Assembly: GCA_964374035.1 (NCBI GenBank)
Contig: CAYJWY010000006.1
Span: forward strand, 1-38,155
Source of the DNA: CALRGL01 sp964374035
Lineage (GTDB): Bacteria; Patescibacteriota; Patescibacteriia; UBA9934; GWF2-40-263
Direction of reading: 5' to 3'
Length of the DNA stretch: 38,155 bases
Both the position numbers and the translations under genes were made by a program. Of this stretch, positions 30,360-38,155 are shown piece by piece. How positions within the stretch are numbered: position 1 is the stretch's first letter; each line of letters starts with the position of its first letter. The notes under the pieces were generated by a model that did not search any database, was not told where the DNA came from, and saw only the letters and a program-made list of their open reading frames with translations.

Positions 30360-32624
30360 TCACAGCTGTGCGTTCAACGTAAAGCCGTTTCCGTTTGCAA
30401 CCAGGCCGCGCACCGGATCCCAGGAAAGAGCCAACAGCCAGTTTTCCCAGGGCTCGTTGCTGACCATGAGCTCGCACAGCGGGTTTGCGATGTGACAGAA
30501 CTCGGCGTTTTGCCACCAATTCCAGTTGGATCGGTCGATGTTCGGCAACTGTCCGTCGGTTCCCATGCTCGAGATGAGCGAGAGTTGCACGTCGCATGGA
30601 CCGCGAAAACGTGAGAAGTCGATGAAGTAGTAGTCGTTTTCTGAGGCAACGAGGTCGCGATGCGTCAGAACGCTGTCGAAACATCCGCCGTTGCCGTAGA
30701 CGTAGGCGTCGAGAGTTTCGAGCGCTCGAGCGCGCCAGATATCGTCGGCCATGACGAGCGTTTCGGTACGACCGTCCTGATCGGCATCGATAATGCAGGC
30801 CAGGTCGTCGCACAAGAGCGAGAGTTCGTTTTGCGAAGGTTCCGGGTCAACGTCCTGCGGTTGCGGAGGATCGTCGTTTGAATCATGTTCGACGATGATT
30901 TCGACCACCACAGCGCCGTCGGGTTCACGAGCTGGCACCGCGTCGGGTTCATCATGCGGTTGCACAGCAACGTCGGGTTCACGAGCTGGCACAGCGGCGT
31001 CGGGTTCATCGGTCTGATCGCTTGGAACGGGCTCTTTTGATTCAGGCTGAACGCCTGCGTCGGGATCTTGATTCTCGCTAGCATCCACAGGTTGCGGTTC
31101 TCCATGAACTCCTGCGTCAAGATCTGATGGGACAGGTTCCACAGGCAGATCGCTTGGCACGGACTCATCGTCTTGAGCGGATGAAGGAGGCTCGGGTACG
31201 GCTTCGGGTTCTTGCTCGGGTGGATCATCGCGAACCACGGCGATGTTGAAACTCGCCGGTTCTGGGTTTACATCTTGTCCATCGTTCACGTTGCCACCGC
31301 ACATGGTCACCGTTTCATGACTCAAGCATGAGGTCATCAAACGACAATCACCGACAACGCCGTGCAGAAATGCTAGATCACCCTGGTCGACTTCGAGGAT
31401 GACTCGGGATTGAAAACCGAGCAACAGGTAGGTCTTCCAGTCGCGTACCGCCATGGGCACGCCCTTTGAGATGACATAGACGTCCGGACGTCCTCGTTGT
31501 TTGACGAGTGAGCCGTCGCGCAAGAGGGCGAAGGTGTTGAGGGACGGCCAATTCACGAGATAGTCGTGGTTGGCGGGGACCTGAGCGAGCGCACGCACAT
31601 CGATCGAAATGCCCCAAGATGCGAGCAGAGTCGACAATGCGCGATCGTGGATTGGTGCGCGATAGCGATTGTTCTGTGACCGAGCGCCAACGATCAACCA
31701 GCGCGTTCCGCTTGGATCTTGTACGGCATCGATCAAACTCTCGTCTTGAATTGCACTTCCCTCGCGATAGCACGCCAATTCCTGATCGGAAATAAGCACG
31801 ACATCGTTGAAGGACAGACGCAAACTGTGAAACACGGCTTCATTCTGAATCCATCGTCGCTCTCCATTGATAAGCACGTAGACCTTGGGACTGCCAAGCG
31901 TCTTGACAAGCGTGCCATCGGGATGGAAAAGCGCGATTTGCAGAACCGACTCGTAGCGATCACCATTGATGGGATCGCCCGCGGCACGAATACCACAGCG
32001 AAACTGCTCGGAATCCAGAAGTCTGTAGCCACTTGCCTGCGAAGCATCCGCAACCAAGTAGGTTGCGCGAATCGATTCACCCAGCTCAGCAGGCCGACTC
32101 GCGTCCCCGCGATGAAGTCCGACGTGGACATGATCGCCCGTGCAGTTCCCCGTGCATCCTTCGTAGCCGAGAAATTGTCCGATCGTGACTTCTGTGCGGT
32201 TTTGCAAAGCGATCATGGCACAATGGGCAACGACACAATACGTGCCATCCCCACGATCGATATTGGCGTGATTGCCAAATCCACGCATGGGATCTTGATC
32301 GTGCACATAGACGATTCCACTGCAAGGCGCGTACAATGCCTCGTCACGATCGTTTGAAGTGTCCAGATCGATGTCTTTTCTGGTCGAAACCAGATCGTGT
32401 GTCGGTTCACGATCCGTACCTTGCGTGCAAAGAAATCGCTGTCCGGGAGACGTCGGCAATTGCATTGCCGAGGCATCCCCGCCGCCCACATTGAGAGAAT
32501 CGTCCGCTTTCTGAAACAAGGGTTGAGTCTCCTTCACACAACCGTTCATGAAAACGGAGAGCAAAAGGATGACGGGCCACAGAACGACATACACATAAAA
32601 TCGTCGATACCAGGAAGCTTCCAT
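30360..32624 (-). CDS. Large lipoprotein with degenerate M23 peptidase domain and acidic linker
   Basis: A 754-aa secreted protein. ATG 32624 (MEASWYRR) is chosen for its AAGGAG ribosome-binding site 7 bp upstream; it places a signal helix (about 9-26) before a lipobox-like MNGC. Residues 60-175 resemble an M23/LytM domain: the HxH motif is DHVHVGLH (His165, 167) and AHC supplies His134, but the usual first zinc His (HxxxD) reads RKDID, with Arg82 in its place. Two repeats then follow (DGTLVK-x-GSPKVYVLINGERR and DGSLVKQRGRPDVYVISKG). Residues ~455-600 are a Pro/Asp/Glu-rich linker with PVPSD and VPAREPD repeats. The C-terminal ~150 residues (DQDGRTETLVMADDIWRARA...) are unrecognised, with several Cys. 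Probably surface-exposed and non-catalytic. Confidence 0.8.
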   Translation of the reverse strand: MEASWYRRFYVYVVLWPVILLLSVFMNGCVKETQPLFQKADDSLNVGGGDASAMQLPTSPGQRFLCTQGTDREPTHDLVSTRKDIDLDTSNDRDEALYAPCSGIVYVHDQDPMRGFGNHANIDRGDGTYCVVAHCAMIALQNRTEVTIGQFLGYEGCTGNCTGDHVHVGLHRGDASRPAELGESIRATYLVADASQASGYRLLDSEQFRCGIRAAGDPINGDRYESVLQIALFHPDGTLVKTLGSPKVYVLINGERRWIQNEAVFHSLRLSFNDVVLISDQELACYREGSAIQDESLIDAVQDPSGTRWLIVGARSQNNRYRAPIHDRALSTLLASWGISIDVRALAQVPANHDYLVNWPSLNTFALLRDGSLVKQRGRPDVYVISKGVPMAVRDWKTYLLLGFQSRVILEVDQGDLAFLHGVVGDCRLMTSCLSHETVTMCGGNVNDGQDVNPEPASFNIAVVRDDPPEQEPEAVPEPPSSAQDDESVPSDLPVEPVPSDLDAGVHGEPQPVDASENQDPDAGVQPESKEPVPSDQTDEPDAAVPAREPDVAVQPHDEPDAVPAREPDGAVVVEIIVEHDSNDDPPQPQDVDPEPSQNELSLLCDDLACIIDADQDGRTETLVMADDIWRARALETLDAYVYGNGGCFDSVLTHRDLVASENDYYFIDFSRFRGPCDVQLSLISSMGTDGQLPNIDRSNWNWWQNAEFCHIANPLCELMVSNEPWENWLLALSWDPVRGLVANGNGFTLNAQL
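30900..31200. repeat. Low-complexity tandem repeats coding for the acidic linker
   Basis: Units built around the codons for REPDxAVP and PVPSD recur several times; GTCGGGTTCACGAGCTGGCA appears twice about 50 bp apart. This is coding repeat DNA inside the lipoprotein gene and a likely place for length variation between strains. Confidence 0.65.
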
Positions 32625-32770
32625 GACAGACTCCTTGGAAAAAACCATCGAGAAACCCTTCCACCATGGAAAGGCCACTCCTTCGACGCACGAGGCCTGC
32701 GCGCATCGATGGAGTTGAGAAAACCAGGAGTCTGAAGATCACACGAGTAATGAAATCTTCCGCACGTAAT

Positions 32771-32799
32771 TAGATAGACCAAGATGGTCATGGTGCCAA
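32771..32799 (-). promoter_or_regulatory. Probable promoter of the lipoprotein gene
   Basis: On the minus strand TTGGCA (32794-32799) and TATCTA (32771-32776) are spaced by 17 bp, about 147 bp before the start at 32624. It lies in the ~430-bp gene-free interval between the lipoprotein gene and serS, in which I otherwise see only the serS terminator. Confidence 0.45.
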
Positions 32800-32897
32800 G
32801 TGACGGCTCCGCGAATCCGATGTGCGAGCTCTTTGACAGTCGATGGGCACGCTCACAACGTTCGAGAAAGGCAGAATGTCTCTCCTTCAAGAACAAC

Positions 32898-32928
32898 AAA
32901 AAAATCCCTATTCGTCAAGGGATTTTTT
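32898..32928 (-). terminator. Terminator of serS
   Basis: AAAAAATCCCT and AGGGATTTTTT form an 11-bp stem with a short loop and A/T tracts on both sides. It lies 125 bp after the serS stop and would act on the minus strand, possibly on both. Confidence 0.8.
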
Positions 32929-33052
32929 GCTCAATGAAGAGATTATTTTAACATGTCATTTTGTATGAACACTTTAGACTCTACATTTCTTCGCTCAATC
33001 AAGTGAAATTTTTCGTCCGTACATTCTTGAACGATTGTTTGTTGATAACATC

Positions 33053-34324
33053 CTACGAAATCACCTCTTTTTGAACGTACGCGCGCAGGACTTCGGGAAC
33101 GGTAATCGTTCCATCGGCGTTTTGATAATTTTCCATAATGGCAACAAGCGTGCGGCCGATCGCAAAGCCTGTGGCATCATTCATGTGCGCAAAAACCTTT
33201 CCTGTCTCACGTTTAATCTTGATCCCGAGTCGTCGTGACTGAAAGTCTGTCATCAAATCTGATGTGTGCGTCTCGCGATACGCGTTTTCGCCCGGCATCC
33301 ACATCTCAATATCGATCTGTCGGGAATTCGGCTTGCCCATATCGCCCGTACAAATCGCGACAACGCGATAGGGAATGTTCAGCTGTTGTACGAGATATTC
33401 TTGAATCGCGACGATAAAGTTCTGTTCGTCGAGTGATTGCTCTGGCGTGGTAAACGTTTCCATTTCAAGTTTATCAAACTGATGCATACGAATAATTCCT
33501 CGCGTATCCTTGCCATAACTGCCTGCTTCGCGTCGAAACGCGGTCGAATAGCCGATATAACGAACAGGCATCTCGCTTTCGTTAAACATCGTCTCCATAT
33601 GCATAGGCCCAAGGGTATGCTCGGCGCTACCCACAAGATACAGATCGTCCTCAACGAGGTGATAGCGCTCTTCACGAGGCTCCAGACGACCCATGCGCGA
33701 CATCACCTCCGGGCGAACAAACACGGGCGGAATAACTGGAACGAAGGGTTTGTTTGAAACCGAGAGTCCGGCGCCCACAATTATCTTTTTGAGTGTTTCC
33801 GCATTTGTGAGTGTGTTGAAAACCAGTTGGATGAGCGCGAACTGCATGAGCGCGAGGTCGCCCTTCAAATAGGTGAAACGCGCGCCGGAAACCTTTGAAG
33901 CTGTTTCGTTGTCAATGAGGTTGAGCGCGATTCCAAGTTCTGAGTGGTGCTTGGGTTCAAACAAAAACTTGGTCGGCTCAAGATGCGTTCGCACGACAAC
34001 GTTCTCAGACTCGTCCTTGCCAATCGGTGTATCGTTGGAAGGAATATTTGGAACAAGCATCATAAGGGTGTCAAACTCCGCCTCAACAACACCAAGTTTT
34101 TCTTGAAGCGCACTCGCCTCTTCTTTCAGACGCCTCCCTGTTTCAATATCCTTTGTTTTCGCAGACTCATTGCGTTGACGTTGCAACTCGTCGGACTGCG
34201 TCTTCATCTCACGTCGAGAACGGTCGACGACCAAGAGTCGATCAATATCAACCTTGACCTGTTTACGCTCCGCAGAAAGTTTTACGAGATCTGCGTGCTC
34301 TCGAATAAAGGCGATGTCGATCAT
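33053..34324 (-). CDS. serS: Seryl-tRNA synthetase
   Basis: Class II synthetase that charges tRNA-Ser (two tRNA-Ser genes are in this window) and primes selenocysteine where used. The start ATG at 34324 gives the canonical MIDIAFIREHADLV. An N-terminal coiled-coil arm (about 25-105; RLLVVDRSRREMKTQSDELQ) binds the long tRNA arm. Class II motifs follow: motif 1 near PVIPPVFVRP, motif 2 YSTAFRREAGSYGKDTRGIIRMHQFDKLE, and motif 3 with NDATGFAIGRTLVAIMEN. At 423 aa it is complete. A longer frame to 34492 only translates palindromic intergenic DNA. A TATAAC box lies about 10 bp before the start, without a clear -35. Confidence 0.96.
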   Translation of the reverse strand: MIDIAFIREHADLVKLSAERKQVKVDIDRLLVVDRSRREMKTQSDELQRQRNESAKTKDIETGRRLKEEASALQEKLGVVEAEFDTLMMLVPNIPSNDTPIGKDESENVVVRTHLEPTKFLFEPKHHSELGIALNLIDNETASKVSGARFTYLKGDLALMQFALIQLVFNTLTNAETLKKIIVGAGLSVSNKPFVPVIPPVFVRPEVMSRMGRLEPREERYHLVEDDLYLVGSAEHTLGPMHMETMFNESEMPVRYIGYSTAFRREAGSYGKDTRGIIRMHQFDKLEMETFTTPEQSLDEQNFIVAIQEYLVQQLNIPYRVVAICTGDMGKPNSRQIDIEMWMPGENAYRETHTSDLMTDFQSRRLGIKIKRETGKVFAHMNDATGFAIGRTLVAIMENYQNADGTITVPEVLRAYVQKEVIS

Positions 34325-34362
34325 ATGAATGTTATAGTGAACTATTTTGAGGAAAAAGTGAA

Positions 34363-34485
34363 CAGAAGTCGAAAAAAATGCAAAACCTGGCTTACACGAG
34401 TGTAAACCAGGCTTTGCATTTTTTTGCATGTTCTTTTGCATTTTCTTTGGCTTTGCATGTTCTTTTTCATTTTTTCCGACTTCTG
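34363..34485. repeat. Nested palindrome between the kinase gene and serS
   Basis: The outer arms CAGAAGTCGAAAAAAATG (34363-34380) and CATTTTTTCCGACTTCTG (34468-34485) pair with one mismatch. Inside, AAAAAAATGCAAAACCTGG plus TTACAC (34372-34397) pairs with the segment to 34425. Between them GCATGTTCTTTT-type units are repeated. The inner hairpin, with T run on the minus strand, can terminate kinase transcription. Confidence 0.8.
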
Positions 34486-34536
34486 GAGACATTCGCGCGA
34501 CAACAAAAAAAGCAGAAACAAATTGTTCCTGCCGAG

Positions 34537-36324
34537 TTAGCGCTTACAGCTTGCCATGATGCTACTGCACGTCAGTGTGATCGCGCTTTGGGGCGCAACC
34601 ACGAGCGTTGAAATGACCGTCATGGGTTGGTCGTGGTCGTCGAATGTGCCCATGACCTTGTAGGTTCCAGGTGGAACGTTGGCGGGAAGTGTGATCCTAC
34701 CAGCGGATCCCACGAGCCAGACTTTGGCTTTGTCACCTGAGGGAAGCGTCATATTGACGCGAACAGTCGTGGGAGCGGACGAATTGATCTCCTGGTGAGG
34801 TGGCGCAGACGCCGGGGTAGCGATGGCAGAAACCGGGGCTTGAGGCTTTCGCGCCACAGGCTTGTCTTTGACGACCACCACACTGGGCTTGCTCGGTTCA
34901 GACGCGACGCTCACACCCTGTGAAACACTTGCGGGAAGAACAGGAACACTTGCAACAGCAATCTTCGCAACCGCGGGCTCGCCCACCACAACCATCTCCT
35001 TCGCCAAGGCTTCGGCGATCAAGTTCGCGGCGGCGGGCTGTGCAACCGCCATGAGAGGTTCGGGCGTGACCGTCTCCTTTCGATCGTAGAAAAATACGAC
35101 CAACACAATCGCGAGAACGGTTGCAAGCAAGGACGCGGCGACGATCATCATGCGTGAACCGGAGCGCGGCTTGGTGATCTCTTGGGATCGCTCAAGGCCA
35201 ATACCCGTCACCTGGCCGTTGCTCTCGTGAAACGTCCCGATGTGAACAGGAGCGTCCGGCTGTACTGGTTGCATCGGCGGCGGCGCGATCGGTGTGGCCG
35301 CGAGCGACGAGCTGTAAGCATGCGTCGGTCGTTGTTCTGGTGCAGGATGCCCCTCTGGAAGAGACGACTCCTGTGGTTCCGTTTGTGCGATCTCGTTCTC
35401 ATGGATGGAAAGACCCAGACGAATCGTATCGTCGGGATCTGCGGGAAGTTGCTCGAGGACGAGCTCGAGGGCACAGACAAACTCGCTGAGCGTTTGAAAC
35501 CGCTCCTTGTTCTCGATCCGTGTTGCATGACGCAACAGCGGAACAAGCACGCTTGGCACCCGCTCCATGAGCGAATCGTCGCTCTGGAAATCCTGGTACC
35601 ACTTCAAGAGATGATTGGGGTCAACACGCGGAGCCTTGTTCGAGATCATGTGCCAGAGCGTCATGCCCAGGGCGTGGATATCGTAGGCGGCGTTCACACC
35701 CGCGGCGTGAGTGATCTGTTCAAGCGGCATGTAGCCGTGGGTTCCCATGCCCGTGCCCATCTTGGTCACACGCACAGAACCCGGTTCAAACCCGCTACGC
35801 GCGATCCCGAAATCCGCAAGCTTCGGGACACCTTGAGCCGTGAGCATGATGTTGTCGGGCTTGATGTCGCGGTGCAGAATACCTCGAGCATGCGCAACGG
35901 CAAGACCGTTACACGCACTCAGCATGGTTTCGACCGCCTGGCGCGGTGGCATAGGGCCGTTGCGCTCCAGGTGATCATTCAAACTTCCCCCACCGCACCA
36001 CTCCAGAACGATGTAATAGAACAGAATCGTGTCGCCCTCCTTGATCTCGCTGATGTCGTAGACCTGCACGATGTTGAAGTGCTGGATCGCCGACATGGCT
36101 TGAGCTTCGATGAAGAAACGATCGACAACAAACTTGAGCTGCATGAGGCTCGGCTTCATGATCTTGAGCGCACGATCCACACCAAGGTGTTCGTCGCGCA
36201 CCTTCATGACCTCGGCCATGCCACCCGAGCCGACCATACGGATCGGCTTGAAGCGGCCATGCCTACGAATCAGATCAATGAGGGCACTTGCGTCGAGTGA
36301 CGCGGGCGGATCAACGCTCGACAT
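34537..36324 (-). CDS. Transmembrane Ser/Thr protein kinase (PknB-like) with PEGA-like ectodomain
   Basis: Hanks-type kinase acting on Ser/Thr residues of cytoplasmic proteins, possibly sensing the envelope. The kinase domain covers about residues 28-290: glycine loop VGSGGMAEV (31-39), Lys54 in RALKIMK, Glu73, HRDIKPDN (151-158), DFG (171-173), and GTHGYMPLEQ. All catalytic residues are present. A Pro/Gln-rich linker, a membrane helix (391-413) and an Ala/Pro-rich stretch lead to a ~75-residue beta domain (VWLVGSAGRITLPANVPPGTYKVMGTFDD), resembling PEGA modules. The start is ATG 36324, overlapping the upstream gene by 14 bp; a longer frame to 36471 lies inside that gene. Hanks-type kinases with such Pro/Ala-rich linkers are common in Myxococcota, and the local GC looks high. 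Confidence 0.92.
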   Translation of the reverse strand: MSSVDPPASLDASALIDLIRRHGRFKPIRMVGSGGMAEVMKVRDEHLGVDRALKIMKPSLMQLKFVVDRFFIEAQAMSAIQHFNIVQVYDISEIKEGDTILFYYIVLEWCGGGSLNDHLERNGPMPPRQAVETMLSACNGLAVAHARGILHRDIKPDNIMLTAQGVPKLADFGIARSGFEPGSVRVTKMGTGMGTHGYMPLEQITHAAGVNAAYDIHALGMTLWHMISNKAPRVDPNHLLKWYQDFQSDDSLMERVPSVLVPLLRHATRIENKERFQTLSEFVCALELVLEQLPADPDDTIRLGLSIHENEIAQTEPQESSLPEGHPAPEQRPTHAYSSSLAATPIAPPPMQPVQPDAPVHIGTFHESNGQVTGIGLERSQEITKPRSGSRMMIVAASLLATVLAIVLVVFFYDRKETVTPEPLMAVAQPAAANLIAEALAKEMVVVGEPAVAKIAVASVPVLPASVSQGVSVASEPSKPSVVVVKDKPVARKPQAPVSAIATPASAPPHQEINSSAPTTVRVNMTLPSGDKAKVWLVGSAGRITLPANVPPGTYKVMGTFDDHDQPMTVISTLVVAPQSAITLTCSSIMASCKR

Positions 36325-37255
36325 ACCCAGACCCCTGCGTTCGTGTGGGCGCCGTGATGGAAGATTCGGCTTTCGATGCGTTGTCACCGAATGCCTGATG
36401 GACGTAGATCGCAACGCCAGAGAGAACAATCGCGACTCCGGTGGCCGCGATCGACGTGTAGCCAAAACCATTCACCGTCGACTGCAAGCCACGCAGATCC
36501 TTGTCAGATGTTCCCTTGTCGTTGAACTGACTCTTCTTGTACATCGCCGCGCCGTAGAACCCAGCCGCGATCACGGCTGAGACACCCGAGGCGATCAGCC
36601 ACGGCTCTTCCTTTTTCCACAGCGGCACCGTGTCGATGCCCAGGTCCGTGGCCGTAATCCCCATCGGATTATTCAGCCCCCAGTTGGGCAGGGTTTCGCC
36701 CGGTTGCACATAGCGTGTCTCGAGAACCTTGTTCGTCGAGTCAAACACTTGCACGATGACCGGCGAATCCTTGAATCGAGGCGCATTGCGCACACCGCCC
36801 ACCGTGACAGAGCCACCAATGGGCGGATACACGAGCTCGCGCTGACCATCATCCGTCATTTCTGCCTCGATGTAGAGCTTGCGCAGTGGATGATCAGGCC
36901 CCGCGAAGTCTTCCGGCAGAACATAGCCGGGAGCCAGCTTACGCGCCGCATGAAACTCACGACGAACCCGCATCTCGTTGCGGTGCGTGAACGCCTCAAG
37001 CGCCATCAGTCGATGGAACGCCGAAGCGTCCGCAGTGGTAAGCGCATCGCTCAGGCACGGCACGATCTCCTCGCGAGCGAAGGTCGAAACCTTCAGCAAG
37101 CCAGCCAGATCGATATCCGCGAACGCCTTCTCGCCAGCGAGCCCGGCTTCCCCGAGCTGTTTGACCGTGGTGGGAGTCTTGCAGGTCTTGGCCGAAACGG
37201 CCGAAACCGGCAACATCATGGAAAAAACGATCAGAAACAAGATGCGAGCGTTCAT
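36311..37255 (-). CDS. Secreted/membrane-anchored protein paired with the kinase, unknown
   Basis: ATG 37255 follows a GGAGG site at 5 bp, giving a clear signal peptide (MNARILFLIVFSMMLPVSAVSA). The ~200-residue exported part contains helical segments (LMALEAFTHRNEMRVRREFHAARKLAPGYVLP) that resemble a TPR-like helical repeat, then a beta segment (VQVFDSTNKVLETRYVQPGE). Two membrane helices follow at about 226-248 and 275-297, with a short loop between, and a short tail. A helical receptor followed by two C-terminal helices is often seen beside Hanks-type kinases of delta-proteobacterial relatives. It overlaps the kinase start by 14 bp, implying coupled expression; a partner or input protein for the kinase is inferred. 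Confidence 0.78.
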   Translation of the reverse strand: MNARILFLIVFSMMLPVSAVSAKTCKTPTTVKQLGEAGLAGEKAFADIDLAGLLKVSTFAREEIVPCLSDALTTADASAFHRLMALEAFTHRNEMRVRREFHAARKLAPGYVLPEDFAGPDHPLRKLYIEAEMTDDGQRELVYPPIGGSVTVGGVRNAPRFKDSPVIVQVFDSTNKVLETRYVQPGETLPNWGLNNPMGITATDLGIDTVPLWKKEEPWLIASGVSAVIAAGFYGAAMYKKSQFNDKGTSDKDLRGLQSTVNGFGYTSIAATGVAIVLSGVAIYVHQAFGDNASKAESSITAPTRTQGSGYVER

Positions 37256-37312
37256 GAATTCCTCCAGGTTGGACACAATGGACACAAAGAAACGTGAAAA
37301 GAACAGAGGGAA

Positions 37313-37368
37313 TTTTTACCAGAAACAAGCCCTCAAGTCAATAATACCCCTTCTCACCATGTAAACAA
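37313..37368 (-). promoter_or_regulatory. Tandem promoters of the kinase pair
   Basis: Two sigma-70-type matches on the minus strand: TTGTTT (37363-37368) with TATTAT (37341-37346), 16-bp spacing; and TTGACT (37336-37341) with TAAAAA (37313-37318), 17-bp spacing. They overlap by one base and precede the GGAGG start at 37255. Confidence 0.5.
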
Positions 37369-37458
37369 GTGTTACGGACAAACATCTAAAAACGCCATCC
37401 CAAAAACTCTTCATGGAGCCAGAGACGGATCAAATTGTTTCCTCTTGCCATCAACCTT

Positions 37459-38016
37459 CTAACGAAGAACTTCTGCGGTGGATCGATCCTCAATACTTGG
37501 ATTAAAAACAAGAGACTTGAGAATGGCCTCTTGTTGTGTCTGCACAGAAACGGGCAACCAAATGGAGACAATATACAAAGAATCTTCTCCTTGGATCTCA
37601 GAGGTGAGAACCTGCCGACTTCCCTGCTCTTGCGTCACAACGTCATGCACATCAAATGTGTATCCACCAACATCCGTTGTTGAGGTGGCTTTGGAAAAAC
37701 GCGCATCCTTTGCAAGCCAATCTTGATAGGCAATAGGTTCGCCCTCAAATGTTTCGGCGATTTCTACGGAGATCGTCATGGACACGTCTGTTGAAGAGCC
37801 AATTTCAATCACACTTGCGCTCCCCCCGTCTTTTTGTACAACGCTCCAGTCAGATGGCGCTGAAAAAACAAGCAAATTATTGCTCATGACATAACGCGTG
37901 GTCGCAAGAGATGTTTCATTTGCCTGTGTATCGAGCGAACTCGATACTGTTGAAGAACTTGCACATCCGGCGCCGAGCAAGATGAACGGCGTAAGAAAAA
38001 AGAGTATGCGTTTCAT
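37459..38016 (-). CDS. Small lipoprotein with a PsbP/MspA-like beta domain, unknown
   Basis: ATG 38016 (MKRILFFLTPFILLGAGC) gives a textbook lipoprotein signal with lipobox GAGC and acylated Cys. After a Ser/Thr-rich linker, residues ~45-185 alternate strands and helices (LLVFSAPSDWSVVQKDGG, DVSMTISVEIAETFEGEPIAYQDWLAKD, GYTFDVHDVVTQEQGSRQVLTSEI, DSLYIVSIWLP) and end with a helix (QQEAILKSLVF). This is the pattern of PsbP/Mog1-type lipoprotein domains. Function unknown. It stands alone and has its own promoter. Confidence 0.82.
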   Translation of the reverse strand: MKRILFFLTPFILLGAGCASSSTVSSSLDTQANETSLATTRYVMSNNLLVFSAPSDWSVVQKDGGSASVIEIGSSTDVSMTISVEIAETFEGEPIAYQDWLAKDARFSKATSTTDVGGYTFDVHDVVTQEQGSRQVLTSEIQGEDSLYIVSIWLPVSVQTQQEAILKSLVFNPSIEDRSTAEVLR

Positions 38017-38042
38017 AATCGATGATTCGTGAGTAAGATTCA

Positions 38043-38071
38043 ACCATAACGAAAAAAATTGATGGAGTCAA
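38043..38071 (-). promoter_or_regulatory. Sigma-70-type promoter of the small lipoprotein gene
   Basis: TTGACT (38066-38071) and TATGGT (38043-38048) on the minus strand with a 17-bp spacer, 27 bp before the ATG at 38016. Confidence 0.6.
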
Positions 38072-38117
38072 CAGTCAAAAACAAGAGGCCTTAAATAAAG
38101 AGATCGCCCCTGCTCTT

Positions 38118-38155
38118 ATGACCATCGTCGCACACGTTTATCCCCATTTTGTCAT
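38118..38155 (+). CDS. Possible start of a glycosyltransferase-like gene, partial
   Basis: An ATG at 38118 opens a frame reading MTIVAHVYPHFV, cut by the right edge. The pattern resembles the first strand of family 4-type glycosyltransferases (KIAHVYPHFxP). Only 12 residues are visible; no clear ribosome-binding site lies nearby. Confidence 0.4.
   Translation, partial: MTIVAHVYPHFV

Noticed and set aside
32546..32899. 117-aa minus-strand frame before the lipoprotein gene
   Set aside because: It overlaps the likely promoter and the lipoprotein start in another frame and shows no domain or convincing start site.
34325..34492. N-terminal extension of serS
   Set aside because: It only translates the nested palindrome; canonical SerRS begins with MIDIAFIR at 34324.
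34325..34536. T-box or other serine-sensing leader for serS
   Set aside because: No T-box core or specifier arrangement is visible, and the T run of the hairpin fits the end of the kinase gene better.
35182..36300. 372-aa plus-strand open frame opposite the kinase gene
   Set aside because: The kinase on the minus strand has all catalytic motifs; this antisense frame is Arg/His-rich with no family signature.
1..38155. CRISPR array, rRNA or phage genes
   Set aside because: I saw no regularly spaced direct repeats, no rRNA sequence and no capsid, tail or terminase genes.

Overview
The window looks like a chromosomal segment from an uncultivated, ultra-small-type bacterium, most likely Candidate Phyla Radiation/Patescibacteria. 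This rests on gene content: a VirB4/PrgI/VirB6-type secretion gene set of the kind common in those genomes, LemA-HtpX, many short or membrane-anchored proteins of unknown family, and a tRNA-Arg with anticodon GCG. The assignment is an inference; there is no rRNA or other marker gene to confirm it.

Layout. Positions 1-3380 hold a minus-strand run: a HAD phosphatase/phosphomannomutase-like protein, tyrS and an M20 metallopeptidase, then a cut gene at the left edge. Positions 3459-14217 are one dense plus-strand run: lemA, htpX, clpC, a Gln-rich membrane protein, a membrane-anchored beta-propeller protein, a DsbA-like thiol oxidoreductase, two paralogous VirB2-like proteins fused to different cell-wall hydrolases (lytic transglycosylase and M15 D,D-carboxypeptidase), and radA. 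A HIT protein and a sugar nucleotidyltransferase follow, up to a terminator near 15590. Then come recG (minus), a REP-type (Y1/HUH) transposase element with perfect 26-bp inverted ends, and a tRNA island (Arg-GCG, Ser-UGA, Ser-GCU) filled with long palindromes that share modules.

Positions 20094-30189 are a single minus-strand run with overlapping or near-abutting genes: a VirB6/TrbL-like protein, a 526-aa unknown, PrgI, a TraC-like N-terminal-domain protein, VirB4 ATPase, a VirB8/NTF2-like anchored protein, comF and a fatty acid desaturase. With the pilin-like genes at 10-13 kb this makes most of an inner-membrane type IV secretion machine plus wall-cutting enzymes, with no relaxase or coupling protein visible. 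The presence of comF and radA in the two operons suggests DNA uptake as an alternative to conjugation.

Positions 30360-37255 look different in style (GC-richer, long acidic Pro/Asp/Glu linkers): a large lipoprotein with a degenerate M23 domain, serS, a transmembrane Ser/Thr protein kinase and a secreted membrane-anchored partner overlapping it. A small lipoprotein and the possible start of a plus-strand gene end the window. Main candidates for something undescribed are the paired VirB2-hydrolase fusions coupled to a DsbA-like enzyme, the possible DNA-uptake T4SS, and the modular palindrome family in the tRNA island.
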